DNA from: Archaeoglobales archaeon
Lineage (GTDB): Archaea > Halobacteriota > Archaeoglobi > Archaeoglobales > Archaeoglobaceae
Assembly: GCA_029984855.1 (NCBI GenBank)
Contig: JARQZL010000036.1
Span: 1-32,965, forward strand
Direction: 5' to 3'
DNA: 32,965 bases
Below, piece by piece: positions 17,217 to 25,081 of the stretch. A model generated the notes under the pieces. That model was not told where the DNA came from and did not search any database. It saw nothing but the letters and a program-made list of their open reading frames with translations. A program made the translations under genes and the position numbers. Numbering within the stretch: the first letter of the stretch is position 1; each line of letters starts with the position of its first letter.

Positions 17217-17254
17217 CCTTTAAATTTACCCAATCTGTGGAGGAAAAAAGGTGG
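17217..17254 (+). promoter_or_regulatory. Promoter and ribosome site of the aIF5A gene
   Basis: A consensus-like archaeal TATA box TTTAAATTT (17219-17227, preceded by CC) would start transcription near 17249. The ribosome site AGGTGG (17249-17254) stands four bases before ATG 17259. Confidence 0.6.
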
Positions 17255-17258
17255 TAAA

Positions 17259-17636
17259 ATGAAACAGCAGGCAGAAATCAGGCAGCTCAAAGAGGGCGGT
17301 TATGTCATCATCGACGATGAACCCTGTGAGATTGTGAGCATGTCGGTCAGCAAGCCCGGAAAACATGGAGCTGCAAAGGCGAGAATTGATGCCATCGGCA
17401 TATTTGATGGGCAGAAAAGGAGCATAGTACAGCCCGTAACGGCAAAGGTTTACGTTCCGATAGTGGAAAGAAAAAGAGCACAGGTGATCAGTATAACAGG
17501 AAACGTAGCACAGTTGATGGATTTAACCACTTACGAGACCTTCGAGCTTGTAGTTCCGGAAGGCATGGAGATAGAGCTTGGGAAGGAGATAGTCTATATT
17601 GAATCTTTAAATAAGAGAAAAATTGCCGAGAAGTGA
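17259..17636 (+). CDS. eif5A: Translation initiation factor aIF5A
   Basis: 125 residues. aIF5A/EF-P binds the ribosome E site and relieves stalling. The hypusine loop is SKPGKHGAAK with the modifiable Lys at position 35, followed by the OB-fold domain (YVPIVERKRAQVISITGN). Length is typical of archaeal IF5A. It is separated by 1 bp from the agmatinase gene, so the factor and an enzyme of the polyamine pathway that supplies its hypusine are co-expressed. The promoter and ribosome site are strong, as expected for a translation factor. Confidence 0.97.
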   Translation: MKQQAEIRQLKEGGYVIIDDEPCEIVSMSVSKPGKHGAAKARIDAIGIFDGQKRSIVQPVTAKVYVPIVERKRAQVISITGNVAQLMDLTTYETFELVVPEGMEIELGKEIVYIESLNKRKIAEK

Positions 17637-17637
17637 A

Positions 17638-18465
17638 ATGCATATCGGCTCCTTTTTTGCCTGTTCAAACTCAGAGCTTGAGGATGCGGAGTATGTTATA
17701 TTTGGTATTCCGTACGATGCAACGCAGTCATTCAAGTCAGGTTCGCGCTTTGCCCCGAATGCAATAAGGGAGGCAAGCTGGAGCCTTGAGGACTATTCTC
17801 TTTTTTTCAGATTCCCGATGTACAGAGCAAAGATCTGTGATGCGGGGAACGTTAATACTGACGGTAGCTTTGACAGTATTGCTGATAGGGTTTCAGGATT
17901 CATGGAAAAGCTTTCTGGAGTTCCTATTGCCCTTGGTGGAGAACACAGCGTGACTTATGCGATTGCAAAGAACGTTAAAAAAGCATGCTTTGTTATCTTT
18001 GATGCTCATTTTGATATGAGGGGCAGCTTCGATGGAAATCCGTACAGCCATGCGTGTACATCGAGAAGAATATACGAGCTCGGTCACGACATTATACTCG
18101 TTGGAGTGAGGAGTTGCTGTGAAGAAGAGGCGCAGTTTGTGAAAGAAAATGACATAGCGGTATACACGGCCTTTGATATTCTTAAAAAGGGGATTGACAC
18201 CGTAGAAATAGATGCAGATAGGATTTATCTCTCTGTTGATATGGATGTCTTCGACCCTGCATTCGCCCCAGGAGTTTCAACACCGGAACCTTTTGGGCTG
18301 AAGCCACTTGACTTATTATTTTTTATTCGCAGGTTTGGAGAGAAAATAGTTGGCATGGATGTTGTTGAGCTCATCCCTGACCCGGAGAAGATAACTCAGG
18401 TTCTTGCAGCAAAAATTGTCATGGAGTTTATTGCCTGTAAACACACTTTTTCCTCTTTCCGGTGA
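17638..18465 (+). CDS. speB: Agmatinase (ureohydrolase family)
   Basis: 275 residues from ATG 17638. Hydrolyses agmatine to putrescine and urea. Manganese ligands are seen in GGEHS, DAHFDMR (D-A-H-x-D) and SVDMDVFDPAFAPGVSTPEP. An in-frame TTG at 17623 would overlap aIF5A; I prefer the ATG because MHIGSFFACS fits the normal N-terminus. Some archaea make spermidine through aminopropylagmatine, where this family member acts on aminopropylagmatine, so that substrate is also possible. Its 3' end overlaps by 38 bp a small gene on the other strand. Confidence 0.92.
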   Translation: MHIGSFFACSNSELEDAEYVIFGIPYDATQSFKSGSRFAPNAIREASWSLEDYSLFFRFPMYRAKICDAGNVNTDGSFDSIADRVSGFMEKLSGVPIALGGEHSVTYAIAKNVKKACFVIFDAHFDMRGSFDGNPYSHACTSRRIYELGHDIILVGVRSCCEEEAQFVKENDIAVYTAFDILKKGIDTVEIDADRIYLSVDMDVFDPAFAPGVSTPEPFGLKPLDLLFFIRRFGEKIVGMDVVELIPDPEKITQVLAAKIVMEFIACKHTFSSFR

Positions 18466-18547
18466 AGCATTCTTCGAAGTACTTGCAATCTTCACACGTT
18501 ATAAGCTCCTTGGATGCATCCTCTCTGTGCTCTTTTTTGCCCGACAT
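18428..18547 (-). CDS. Tiny cysteine-rich (zinc-finger-like) protein
   Basis: A 39-residue frame: MSGKKEHREDASKELI, then CEDCKYFEEC and KKCVYRQ. Four cysteines (CxxC, then C, then C) in a small basic protein suggest one metal site. A good TATA element (TTATATAT, 18575-18582) lies about 31 bp upstream of the ATG, consistent with a nearly leaderless message. It overlaps the agmatinase 3' end by 38 bp in the opposite direction, and the CxxCKYFxxC pattern is unlikely as chance antisense of that gene because most of the frame is outside it. I do not know the function. Confidence 0.6.
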   Translation of the reverse strand: MSGKKEHREDASKELITCEDCKYFEECFTGKRKKCVYRQ

Positions 18548-18574
18548 GAATCTCTTGATGTGGGAAATTAGAGG

Positions 18575-18583
18575 ATATATAAT
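18575..18583 (-). promoter_or_regulatory. TATA element of the 39-residue gene
   Basis: Minus-strand ATTATATAT about 31 bp upstream of ATG 18547. Confidence 0.45.
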
Positions 18584-18693
18584 CTTTTTGATTTTGTTTT
18601 AACCTATAGTCTAAAAGTTTAAACTGATGGTTTTAAATTCCTGCCATCAGAAAAAGAACGATCGAAGAATTGATGATGAGTATAATAGCCAAG

Positions 18694-18704
18694 CTTTTTA
18701 TAAC
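18694..18704 (+). promoter_or_regulatory. TATA box of the glycogen cluster
   Basis: CTTTTTATAAC is centred 25 bp before ATG 18724, implying leaderless transcription of the glycogen synthase-like gene and ruling out starts further upstream (18670). Confidence 0.6.
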
Positions 18705-18723
18705 TCGCAGAACAATTTCTGTT

Positions 18724-20367
18724 ATGTTTATTGTCATCGCCAGCGAGGAAGCGGGACCTAAATCCAACAAGCTTGGAGGGGTGTGGAATGTTGTCGATGC
18801 AGAAGCAAGAAAAATGGCCGAAATAGCGGGGGAAGAAATCATACTTGCTGGCCCTCTTTTTGAGAGGTTGGGACAGGACTGGAGCCCGAAGAACAGGATT
18901 ACCGAAACGAGCTTCGAGGGCACCGTACCTCCCGAGGTAGAGGAGGCTGCAAAGAGCATCGGAATTCCATATTCTGCGGGTAAAACTGGAAAAGTGAACT
19001 ATGTGCTGTTCAATGTTGAAAGAGGTCTGGAAGAGACTGCAGTGTATGACGGGCGAAAGATGAGAAGGTGTGATGCTGTAAAGGCGGAGGCGTACAAGCT
19101 TGTGGGTCTTGACTCTTTGAAGTATGAAGCAACGAGCTATGGAGGGGAATACACGCACTATCTATGCCTGAGTCATGTAATCTCTGAGTTTGTGCGGGCT
19201 CTCGTTGAGTACGGTGGTGTATCGCTCCACTGCCATGAATACCCTGTTTTTTATGCAATCGCAAGGCTTGAGAAGCTGAAGGCTCCTGTCAGGACAGTTG
19301 CAACCTTTCATGCAACTAAGGTGGGAAGAGCTCTTGGTGTCAAGGTCTTTGAGAGAATAAGAAATGGTGATAGCAGCTTTCCGCCGAACATACAGCATGG
19401 CCTTGTAGAGCTGGAAAAGCTCGCCAGGTTTGCAAAGATTGTGACATTCGTCAGTGAGGGTACGAGGAGCGAGGCAAGGCTATTCTACAACATTGAGGGG
19501 CTTGTGATAAGAAACGGAATTGATGTTCCATACGAATACATTGACTGGGATAAGAAAAGCAGATGCATGAACAGAATCCGCTCCACGCTTGTATCCAAAC
19601 TTGGCAGTTTTAATGGAATTGAGCTGGAAGAGGAACAGATAATTCCGATTTATACAATCTCACGCCTGGAGCTTGAGAATAAGGGCTATCCGGATCTTCT
19701 CGATTCTCTTGTTATTCTCGACAGAATACTCACCACCAGAATTGAGAACGGTGAGATTGAAGAAGTTAAGGTGTTCTGTTTCCTGATAACTGCACATGGT
19801 TATAAGGATCCATCCACGCTTCCTGAAGGATTTCCCGTGTATCTTCCGGATGAAATACTCGTTGGAGATGAGCTCAGACTCAAGAAGATGGTTGAGGAGA
19901 GAAAGATTGACACAACCCACCTGAAAAAGAGAGCTGTTTGTGCTCTGCCATATCCCCAGTGGGTCGGCAGAAATGATGGTGGTTTAAATATGACAATAGA
20001 CGAGATCGCTGCAGGATGTGTTGCAGGTATATTTCCTTCCCGGTATGAGCCCTTCCTTCTTACCGCACTCGAAGCCTGCAGTGAAGCCTGCCCAGTGGTC
20101 ATAAGCAGGGCATGCGGGTTCAGTGGGGCAGTGAGGGAGCTACAGAAGAAGAAGGGGATATTTGGTGGAGTGATTCTGGTGGACAACATCGAGCAGAGTT
20201 ACCTCGAGACAGTGACGGATTATGCTTTTGGACTGCATGTCATAATTGATGCATATCTCAGGGATAAGGCGAAGGATAAGATGATGTGCTCAACAGCCTT
20301 CATTCTTGCCAATGAAATGAGCTGGGACGAGCCTGCGAGGAAGTATTACGAGATACTGCGTGAGTAA
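18724..20367 (+). CDS. GT3-like (eukaryotic-type) glycogen synthase
   Basis: 547 residues. It resembles family GT3, the animal and fungal glycogen synthases, rather than bacterial GlgA: an N-terminal loop SNKLGGVWNVVDAEA, a GPLFERLGQDW segment, TVATFHATKVGRALG (compare the HAT-x-x-GR motif of GT3), VTFVSEGTRSEA, IRNGIDVP, and a C-terminal domain with RYEPFLLTALEA holding the E-x7-E donor-site pair. It should extend alpha-1,4-glucan from UDP- or ADP-glucose in the cytoplasm. ATG 18724 fits the TATA box; an in-frame ATG at 18670 would lie upstream of that box. It leads a run of glucan genes and is separated from the next gene by a 138-bp AT-rich gap. Confidence 0.85.
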   Translation: MFIVIASEEAGPKSNKLGGVWNVVDAEARKMAEIAGEEIILAGPLFERLGQDWSPKNRITETSFEGTVPPEVEEAAKSIGIPYSAGKTGKVNYVLFNVERGLEETAVYDGRKMRRCDAVKAEAYKLVGLDSLKYEATSYGGEYTHYLCLSHVISEFVRALVEYGGVSLHCHEYPVFYAIARLEKLKAPVRTVATFHATKVGRALGVKVFERIRNGDSSFPPNIQHGLVELEKLARFAKIVTFVSEGTRSEARLFYNIEGLVIRNGIDVPYEYIDWDKKSRCMNRIRSTLVSKLGSFNGIELEEEQIIPIYTISRLELENKGYPDLLDSLVILDRILTTRIENGEIEEVKVFCFLITAHGYKDPSTLPEGFPVYLPDEILVGDELRLKKMVEERKIDTTHLKKRAVCALPYPQWVGRNDGGLNMTIDEIAAGCVAGIFPSRYEPFLLTALEACSEACPVVISRACGFSGAVRELQKKKGIFGGVILVDNIEQSYLETVTDYAFGLHVIIDAYLRDKAKDKMMCSTAFILANEMSWDEPARKYYEILRE

Positions 20368-20474
20368 TAATATAAGAATTAAGATATGAGTATATTCTGA
20401 ACAAAATTTTTAAAGGCTAATAATCTTGCAAATAGATAATTAAAACCAGTATATTTGATTAAAGAGGGAAAGAG

Positions 20475-20486
20475 CTAAATATTTAG
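20475..20486 (+). promoter_or_regulatory. Palindromic TATA element CTAAATATTTAG
   Basis: A perfect 12-bp palindrome centred 25 bp before ATG 20506, consistent with a TATA box for a leaderless message of the DUF835-like gene and the downstream glucan genes. The rest of the 138-bp gap (20368-20505) is AT-rich with no other clear structure. Confidence 0.5.
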
Positions 20487-20505
20487 GAGTAGACAAGTAA
20501 TAACT

Positions 20506-21087
20506 ATGTTAGACGATAAAAGGTTGCTTTTAATCTCCCAGTTCGGTGTTGAGGGCTATTCTCTCCTTGCCAAGCTCGGGTGTGTGCACCCCAAAATCCT
20601 GTGGATCTCATCCAACCCGTACATCCCGTGGAATATGCTGAAGATTTATTCCTACTCCGGTGATGCAAAGGTTCTCGGGTTCAGCAGGCAGAGCAAGGAC
20701 AGGATAAATCCTATGAATCTTAACGATCTCGGAATAGCCATCTCTTCATCCACAGAAAAAGGGCGTGCCATAGTTTTTTCATGCATATCAGAGCTTCTGA
20801 TGTTCCACAAGGTTGAACGGATTTACTATTTTCTGTCTAATATTATGGACAGTGTTGAAGAGGGCCAGTTTATAGGAATGATGATAGAAGGTGCTCAGAG
20901 CAAGAAAGACGAACTGCTTATTGCTACACTATTTGATGCAGTTTTTAGGCTCAGAAAGGAGAATGATGAACTTGTGCTATCGCCCGAGCTGTATCTCCCC
21001 AGAAAAACCTACAGCCTCAGGTATGAGAGAGGCATTGTTGAAATAGAGGGGGAGGAAATGGAGGAGGAAGTGGTTACCAATGTCTAA
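20506..21087 (+). CDS. DUF835-like protein
   Basis: 193 residues, no signal peptide or membrane segment. The middle resembles DUF835 (a RecA-like fold of unknown function in archaea): a strand LLLISQFGVEGYSLL, then WISSNPYIPWN, a strand GRAIVFSCISELLMFHKVERIYYFL, then helices and an acidic C-terminus. No Walker A motif is visible, so nucleotide hydrolysis is unlikely. The last 8 bp overlap the GH57 gene, so the two are coupled and a role in glucan metabolism is a reasonable inference. Family assignment is from pattern recall and needs a profile search. Confidence 0.65.
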   Translation: MLDDKRLLLISQFGVEGYSLLAKLGCVHPKILWISSNPYIPWNMLKIYSYSGDAKVLGFSRQSKDRINPMNLNDLGIAISSSTEKGRAIVFSCISELLMFHKVERIYYFLSNIMDSVEEGQFIGMMIEGAQSKKDELLIATLFDAVFRLRKENDELVLSPELYLPRKTYSLRYERGIVEIEGEEMEEEVVTNV

Positions 21088-22528
21088 GGTCTGCTTTGGC
21101 TTTGAGGTTCACCAGCCCTATCGCCTCAATCCGAAATTCAACTTTGAGGTTGCCAGAAAGAAAAGAAAGCTTACAGATATATACTTCAGCAGCAAAAACA
21201 AAGAAATTCTGAAGAAAGTTGTGGATAAATGCTATATCCCTGCAACGCAGATAGTGCTTGAAGGGCTTGATTCAGGTTTCAAATGTGCGTTCAGTTTCTC
21301 GGGCACTCTGATTGAGCAGCTTGAGAGGTGGGGAAATGATGCCCTTGATCTCTTTAAGCAGGTTGCGAAGCATAAAAATTCTGAAATTCTTGCTCAGACG
21401 TACTACCACAGCCTCGCAGGTCTTTTCGAGGATAAGAGCGAGCTTGAGGAGCAGATACTCCTTCACAGGAGTTGTATGAGAAATGTCTTCGGTGTTAATC
21501 CGGAGGTCTTTGAAAACACAGAGTTTATATTTAATAACTCAGTTGCATATACTGCGAAAAAGCTCGGTTTTAAGGCAGTGTTTACTGAAGGTGTTGAGAA
21601 GGTGTTGGAGTGGAGAAGCCCAAACTACGTTTACTCATGCAATGGAATAAAAATTCTGATGAGAAACTACATGCTTTCAGATGACATAGCCTTCAGGTTC
21701 TCATCCAGCCTGCTTACAGCAGATAAATTTGCAGGCTGGCTTGCAGCAACATCAGGCGATTGCATAAACATCTTTGTTGATTATGAAACGTTTGGAGAAC
21801 ACCACTGGGAGGAGAGCGGAATTCTGGAGTTTCTTAGGTGGTTGCCGGTTGAATGCATGAACAGGGGTTTAGAATTCGCAAAGCCGTCTGAGGTTGCAGA
21901 ATTTGATGCAAGAGATGAAATAGATGTTAATGACTTTGCAACGATATCGTGGGCAGATGTTGAGAAGGACACTTCAGCATGGCTTGGAAATGAGATGCAG
22001 CGAACAGCATTCAGAGAGGTGAAAAGAGCAAAAACTTATGCAGAGCATTACAGCAAGGACATATGGCGCTATCTCCAAACGAGTGACCACTACTACTATA
22101 TGGCAACTAAGGGGGGCTCGAGCGGAGAAGTTCATTCATACTTCAGCCAGCAAAATGCTTTTCATGCCTTTTCCACGTATATGAGAGTTCTCTCACACTA
22201 TGAAATGAGATGCGCATCAAGGATGAAGAGCAGAAAGGCTGCACTGGCATTGAGAGTTCTTCCGCCTGAAAAAGCCTTCCACTTCTGTACTTCATCAGGA
22301 TATACTGGTTTTTCTGCATACAGCCTTGACGACTTCTGTGAATGCCTTAAGGCAATTCCTGAAGACTCAGTCTCCTTCCATGCTGGGAGAGGGGACTTCT
22401 CGAAGTGGGTTGGGGGAGTTCTGGGTGAGAGAAAACTTGCTTCCGATTTGGGAGTATGTAGAACACGGGAAGAAATTATAGATGTTGTTGATAGAAGAAG
22501 GTGTGAGTTATGGAAACTCTTAAAATAG
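21080..22528 (+). CDS. Glycoside hydrolase family 57 alpha-amylase-type enzyme
   Basis: 482 residues. GH57 conserved regions in order: FEVHQPYRL (from residue 8), QTYYHSLAG, FENTEF with the nucleophile Glu at 148, FVDYETFGEHH with the acid Asp at 234, and SWADVEKDTSAWLGN. The enzyme is intracellular and acts on alpha-1,4-glucan as amylase or glucanotransferase. After the catalytic region an extra C-terminal domain (from about residue 395, FHFCTSSGYTGFSAYSLDDF, then HAGRGDFSKWVGGVLGE) resembles the small DUF5752 domain sometimes found beside glucan enzymes. It overlaps the next glycosyltransferase gene by 19 bp. Confidence 0.88.
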   Translation: MSKVCFGFEVHQPYRLNPKFNFEVARKKRKLTDIYFSSKNKEILKKVVDKCYIPATQIVLEGLDSGFKCAFSFSGTLIEQLERWGNDALDLFKQVAKHKNSEILAQTYYHSLAGLFEDKSELEEQILLHRSCMRNVFGVNPEVFENTEFIFNNSVAYTAKKLGFKAVFTEGVEKVLEWRSPNYVYSCNGIKILMRNYMLSDDIAFRFSSSLLTADKFAGWLAATSGDCINIFVDYETFGEHHWEESGILEFLRWLPVECMNRGLEFAKPSEVAEFDARDEIDVNDFATISWADVEKDTSAWLGNEMQRTAFREVKRAKTYAEHYSKDIWRYLQTSDHYYYMATKGGSSGEVHSYFSQQNAFHAFSTYMRVLSHYEMRCASRMKSRKAALALRVLPPEKAFHFCTSSGYTGFSAYSLDDFCECLKAIPEDSVSFHAGRGDFSKWVGGVLGERKLASDLGVCRTREEIIDVVDRRRCELWKLLK

Positions 22529-23643
22529 CCTTCTTTTGCTGGGAATCCCTCCATGCGGAAAGGGTTGGTGGTTTGGCAAGAGCTGCCACGCATCTTGCAG
22601 AAACACTTGGAGGAAATCATGAAGTTCACTTTTTCACGAGAGGGGGAGAAGATAAAGAGATTAACGGCGTCCACTATCACTACTGCAGACCGTGGGGTGG
22701 AAATATCATCGACTACTGCAGAGATATGAGCCTGAAAATGGTTGAAAGATTTAAAGAATTTGATTCTCCAAAGTTTGACATCCTCCACTTCAATGACTGG
22801 CATGTTGTTGAGGCGATGCATATTCTGAAGGATAGAAACACTGTTTTCACCTTTCACTCCACAGAATACGGGAGGAATGGAAATAATTTTGGTGACTGGT
22901 GGGAGTTCAAAGAGATTTCAGGCAAGGAGTGGTATGCCGGCCTCATAGCGAAGAGGATAACTACAGTTTCCAACACACTCAAAAACGAGGTGATGTGGCT
23001 CTACAATATCCCTGACTGGAAGATAAGCGTGGTACCGAACGGTATAGTTCCTGAAGAGTTTCAGGCCGATGTGGATCCGGGAGAGGTGAAGGAAGACTAC
23101 GGTCTTCATCCCCTCGCTCCCCTCGTCTTTTTCGCTGGAAGGCTTGTTTATCAGAAGGGGCCGGACTTGCTTGTAGATGCAATCCCCTTTGTTTTGAACC
23201 ACAGATGGGATGTAAAGTTCCTCTTCGCTGGAGACGGAGGCATGAAACTTTGGCTTGAGGAGAGGGCCAGAGGATTGCCCGCAAAGTTTCTCGGCTATCT
23301 GCCAGATTTTGAATTCGTAAGGTTGCTAAATGCAAGCGACATTGTTGTCATTCCGAGCAGAAACGAGCCTTTCGGTCTTGTTCTGCTCGAAGCATGGAGT
23401 GCTGAAAGGTGCGTTGTTGCAACTGAAGTTGGAGGGCTTGGGGAGAACATAGATAACTTTGTTGATGGAATAAAAGTCTACGTCAACCCCGGGTCAATTG
23501 CCTGGGGTATAAACTACGTTATAGATGATCCTGTTGGCGTTCAAATTCTTGGAAGGAGAGGAAAGCAGAAAGTTGAAAGGCAATTCAGGTGGAAAGTAAT
23601 AGCAGATAAGATGCTGAAGGTTTACCGGGAAGTGATGCAATGA
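22510..23643 (+). CDS. Family 4 glycosyltransferase
   Basis: 377 residues, GT-B fold. The N-terminal domain has the glycine loop ERVGGLARAATHLAETL and FNDWHVVEA; the C-terminal domain has FFAGRLVYQKGPDLL, the retaining donor-site motif SRNEPFGLVLLEAW (E-x7-E) and a terminal helix. Such enzymes transfer glucose or other sugars from nucleotide sugars. In this position it is probably a glucan synthase or initiator, e.g. using ADP- or UDP-glucose. ATG 22510 lies inside the GH57 3' end and its stop overlaps the next gene by 4 bp. Confidence 0.87.
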   Translation: METLKIAFFCWESLHAERVGGLARAATHLAETLGGNHEVHFFTRGGEDKEINGVHYHYCRPWGGNIIDYCRDMSLKMVERFKEFDSPKFDILHFNDWHVVEAMHILKDRNTVFTFHSTEYGRNGNNFGDWWEFKEISGKEWYAGLIAKRITTVSNTLKNEVMWLYNIPDWKISVVPNGIVPEEFQADVDPGEVKEDYGLHPLAPLVFFAGRLVYQKGPDLLVDAIPFVLNHRWDVKFLFAGDGGMKLWLEERARGLPAKFLGYLPDFEFVRLLNASDIVVIPSRNEPFGLVLLEAWSAERCVVATEVGGLGENIDNFVDGIKVYVNPGSIAWGINYVIDDPVGVQILGRRGKQKVERQFRWKVIADKMLKVYREVMQ

Positions 23644-24878
23644 GGATGGTATATTTTGTTGATGAATTTCCCCCTTTTTTTAGAGGGGGGCTTGGTACGT
23701 ATGCAATGGAGATTACAAGGCAGATCGTGAGACTCGACCATACAATAACGGTGTTCTCCAGAAATACAGGTGATGACCCGACAAGGGATATATGGGAGGG
23801 TGTTGAAGTCCACCGCCCTCTCCTGATGAACATCGTTGACGTCTTGCCAATAGCGGTTCCTGAAGACGTTAAAAGGTGGCCCATTGGATCACAGGAGTTT
23901 TTCGGTGAAACTCTTCTCTACAACTTTCTTTCAGCCTCTAAGCTTGTCAACAGGCTTGTTGCTAAAGAACGGAGGAAGTTTGACATTCTTGTCTCCCACG
24001 ACTGGCTTGCAGCTCTCGCCGGCATAATTGCAAAAAGGAATCTGAATCTTCCATTCGTCTTCCATTTTCATTCAACCGAACAGGGAAGGACGAAAGATGG
24101 CTCACCTACAGTTAAGGAGATAGAGAGGATGGCCGGTCTGAAGGCTGACCTTATAGTTACCGTAAGCTATGCCATGCGGGACGAACTCGTGAGCCTCGGT
24201 TACCCGGAGCAGAAGATAAGAGTGGTTTACAATGGCGTCGATGAAAGAAAGTACAGACCGGATAGATTTCCAGAAGATGAGGTCAGGGCTTTCAGAGAGA
24301 GGATAGGTGTGGGAGACAGCCCAATGATTTTGTTTGTTGGCAGACTTGCATGGGTTAAGGGAGCAGACACCCTCATAAGAGCAATGCCACTGATACTGCG
24401 GGAAGTGCCGGATGCGAAGCTGGTGATACTCGGCAAGGGTGACCAGCAGACTCTTCTCGTTCAGCTTGTGCACTCTCTTGGTCTGCAGGAAAATGTGATA
24501 CTTCATTTCAAGTATGTGAGTGAAGAGGAAAGAATACTGTACTATGCGGCATGCGATGTTGCCGTATTTCCATCCAAATACGAACCATTTGGTATTGTTT
24601 GCACAGAAGCAATGGCTATGGGAAAGCCCGTTGTTGTGGGAGCAAGAGGGACTTCTGGAATGAGAGAGCAAGTAATTCCTGAAGGAAGCAATGCATGTGG
24701 CTTTCACGTTAACCCCTATGACCCTGCGGACATAGCCAAATTCGTTCTCACTCTGTTGAAAGATACTGACTTGAGGAGTAAAATGGGCAGAAATGCAAGA
24801 AGCAGGGTTCTGGAGAGATTTACATGGAAAGCTGTGGCGGATAACACCATTAATGTTTATGAGGAGGTTGTATCGTGA
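23640..24878 (+). CDS. Family 4/5-like glycosyltransferase (glycogen synthase-like)
   Basis: 412 residues, GT-B fold. The start DEFPPFFRGGLGTYAMEIT resembles the ADP-glucose loop of archaeal glycogen synthases. Further motifs: SHDWLAALAG, FHSTEQGR, VSYAMRDEL, YNGVDERKY, FVGRLAWVKGADTL and the donor motif SKYEPFGIVCTEAMA. It is a paralogue of the preceding glycosyltransferase, so the cluster has three synthase-type genes. The stop overlaps the next gene by 4 bp (GTGA). Confidence 0.88.
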   Translation: MRMVYFVDEFPPFFRGGLGTYAMEITRQIVRLDHTITVFSRNTGDDPTRDIWEGVEVHRPLLMNIVDVLPIAVPEDVKRWPIGSQEFFGETLLYNFLSASKLVNRLVAKERRKFDILVSHDWLAALAGIIAKRNLNLPFVFHFHSTEQGRTKDGSPTVKEIERMAGLKADLIVTVSYAMRDELVSLGYPEQKIRVVYNGVDERKYRPDRFPEDEVRAFRERIGVGDSPMILFVGRLAWVKGADTLIRAMPLILREVPDAKLVILGKGDQQTLLVQLVHSLGLQENVILHFKYVSEEERILYYAACDVAVFPSKYEPFGIVCTEAMAMGKPVVVGARGTSGMREQVIPEGSNACGFHVNPYDPADIAKFVLTLLKDTDLRSKMGRNARSRVLERFTWKAVADNTINVYEEVVS

Positions 24879-25081
24879 AATCCGTTATAATCTCCAAAAA
24901 GCTCGATCCAGAGGCAAAGAAGATGCTTGAGGAGAGGCTTGGTGAGATAAAAGGATTTAAAGAAATCATTTTCGGTTACATTTCTGCTGAGATAGTCTTT
25001 GAGGAGAAAGAGGTTGGAGAGTGCCTGAATCTCCTCAAGGAGCTGAATATACCGGTTGAGAGAGTAGTTGATAAGAGATGA
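24875..25081 (+). CDS. 68-residue conserved-context protein of unknown function
   Basis: A small soluble protein: VIISKKLDPEAKKMLEERL, then KEIIFGYISAEIVFEEKEV, then CLNLLKELNIPVERVVDKR, i.e. strand-helix-strand-strand-helix-strand. GTG 24875 is supported by a strong GAGGAGGTT ribosome site (24861-24869) and 4-bp overlaps with the genes on both sides. The tight coupling to a glycosyltransferase and the debranching enzyme suggests a role in the same pathway, maybe as a regulator; I do not recognise the family. Confidence 0.75.
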   Translation: MKSVIISKKLDPEAKKMLEERLGEIKGFKEIIFGYISAEIVFEEKEVGECLNLLKELNIPVERVVDKR

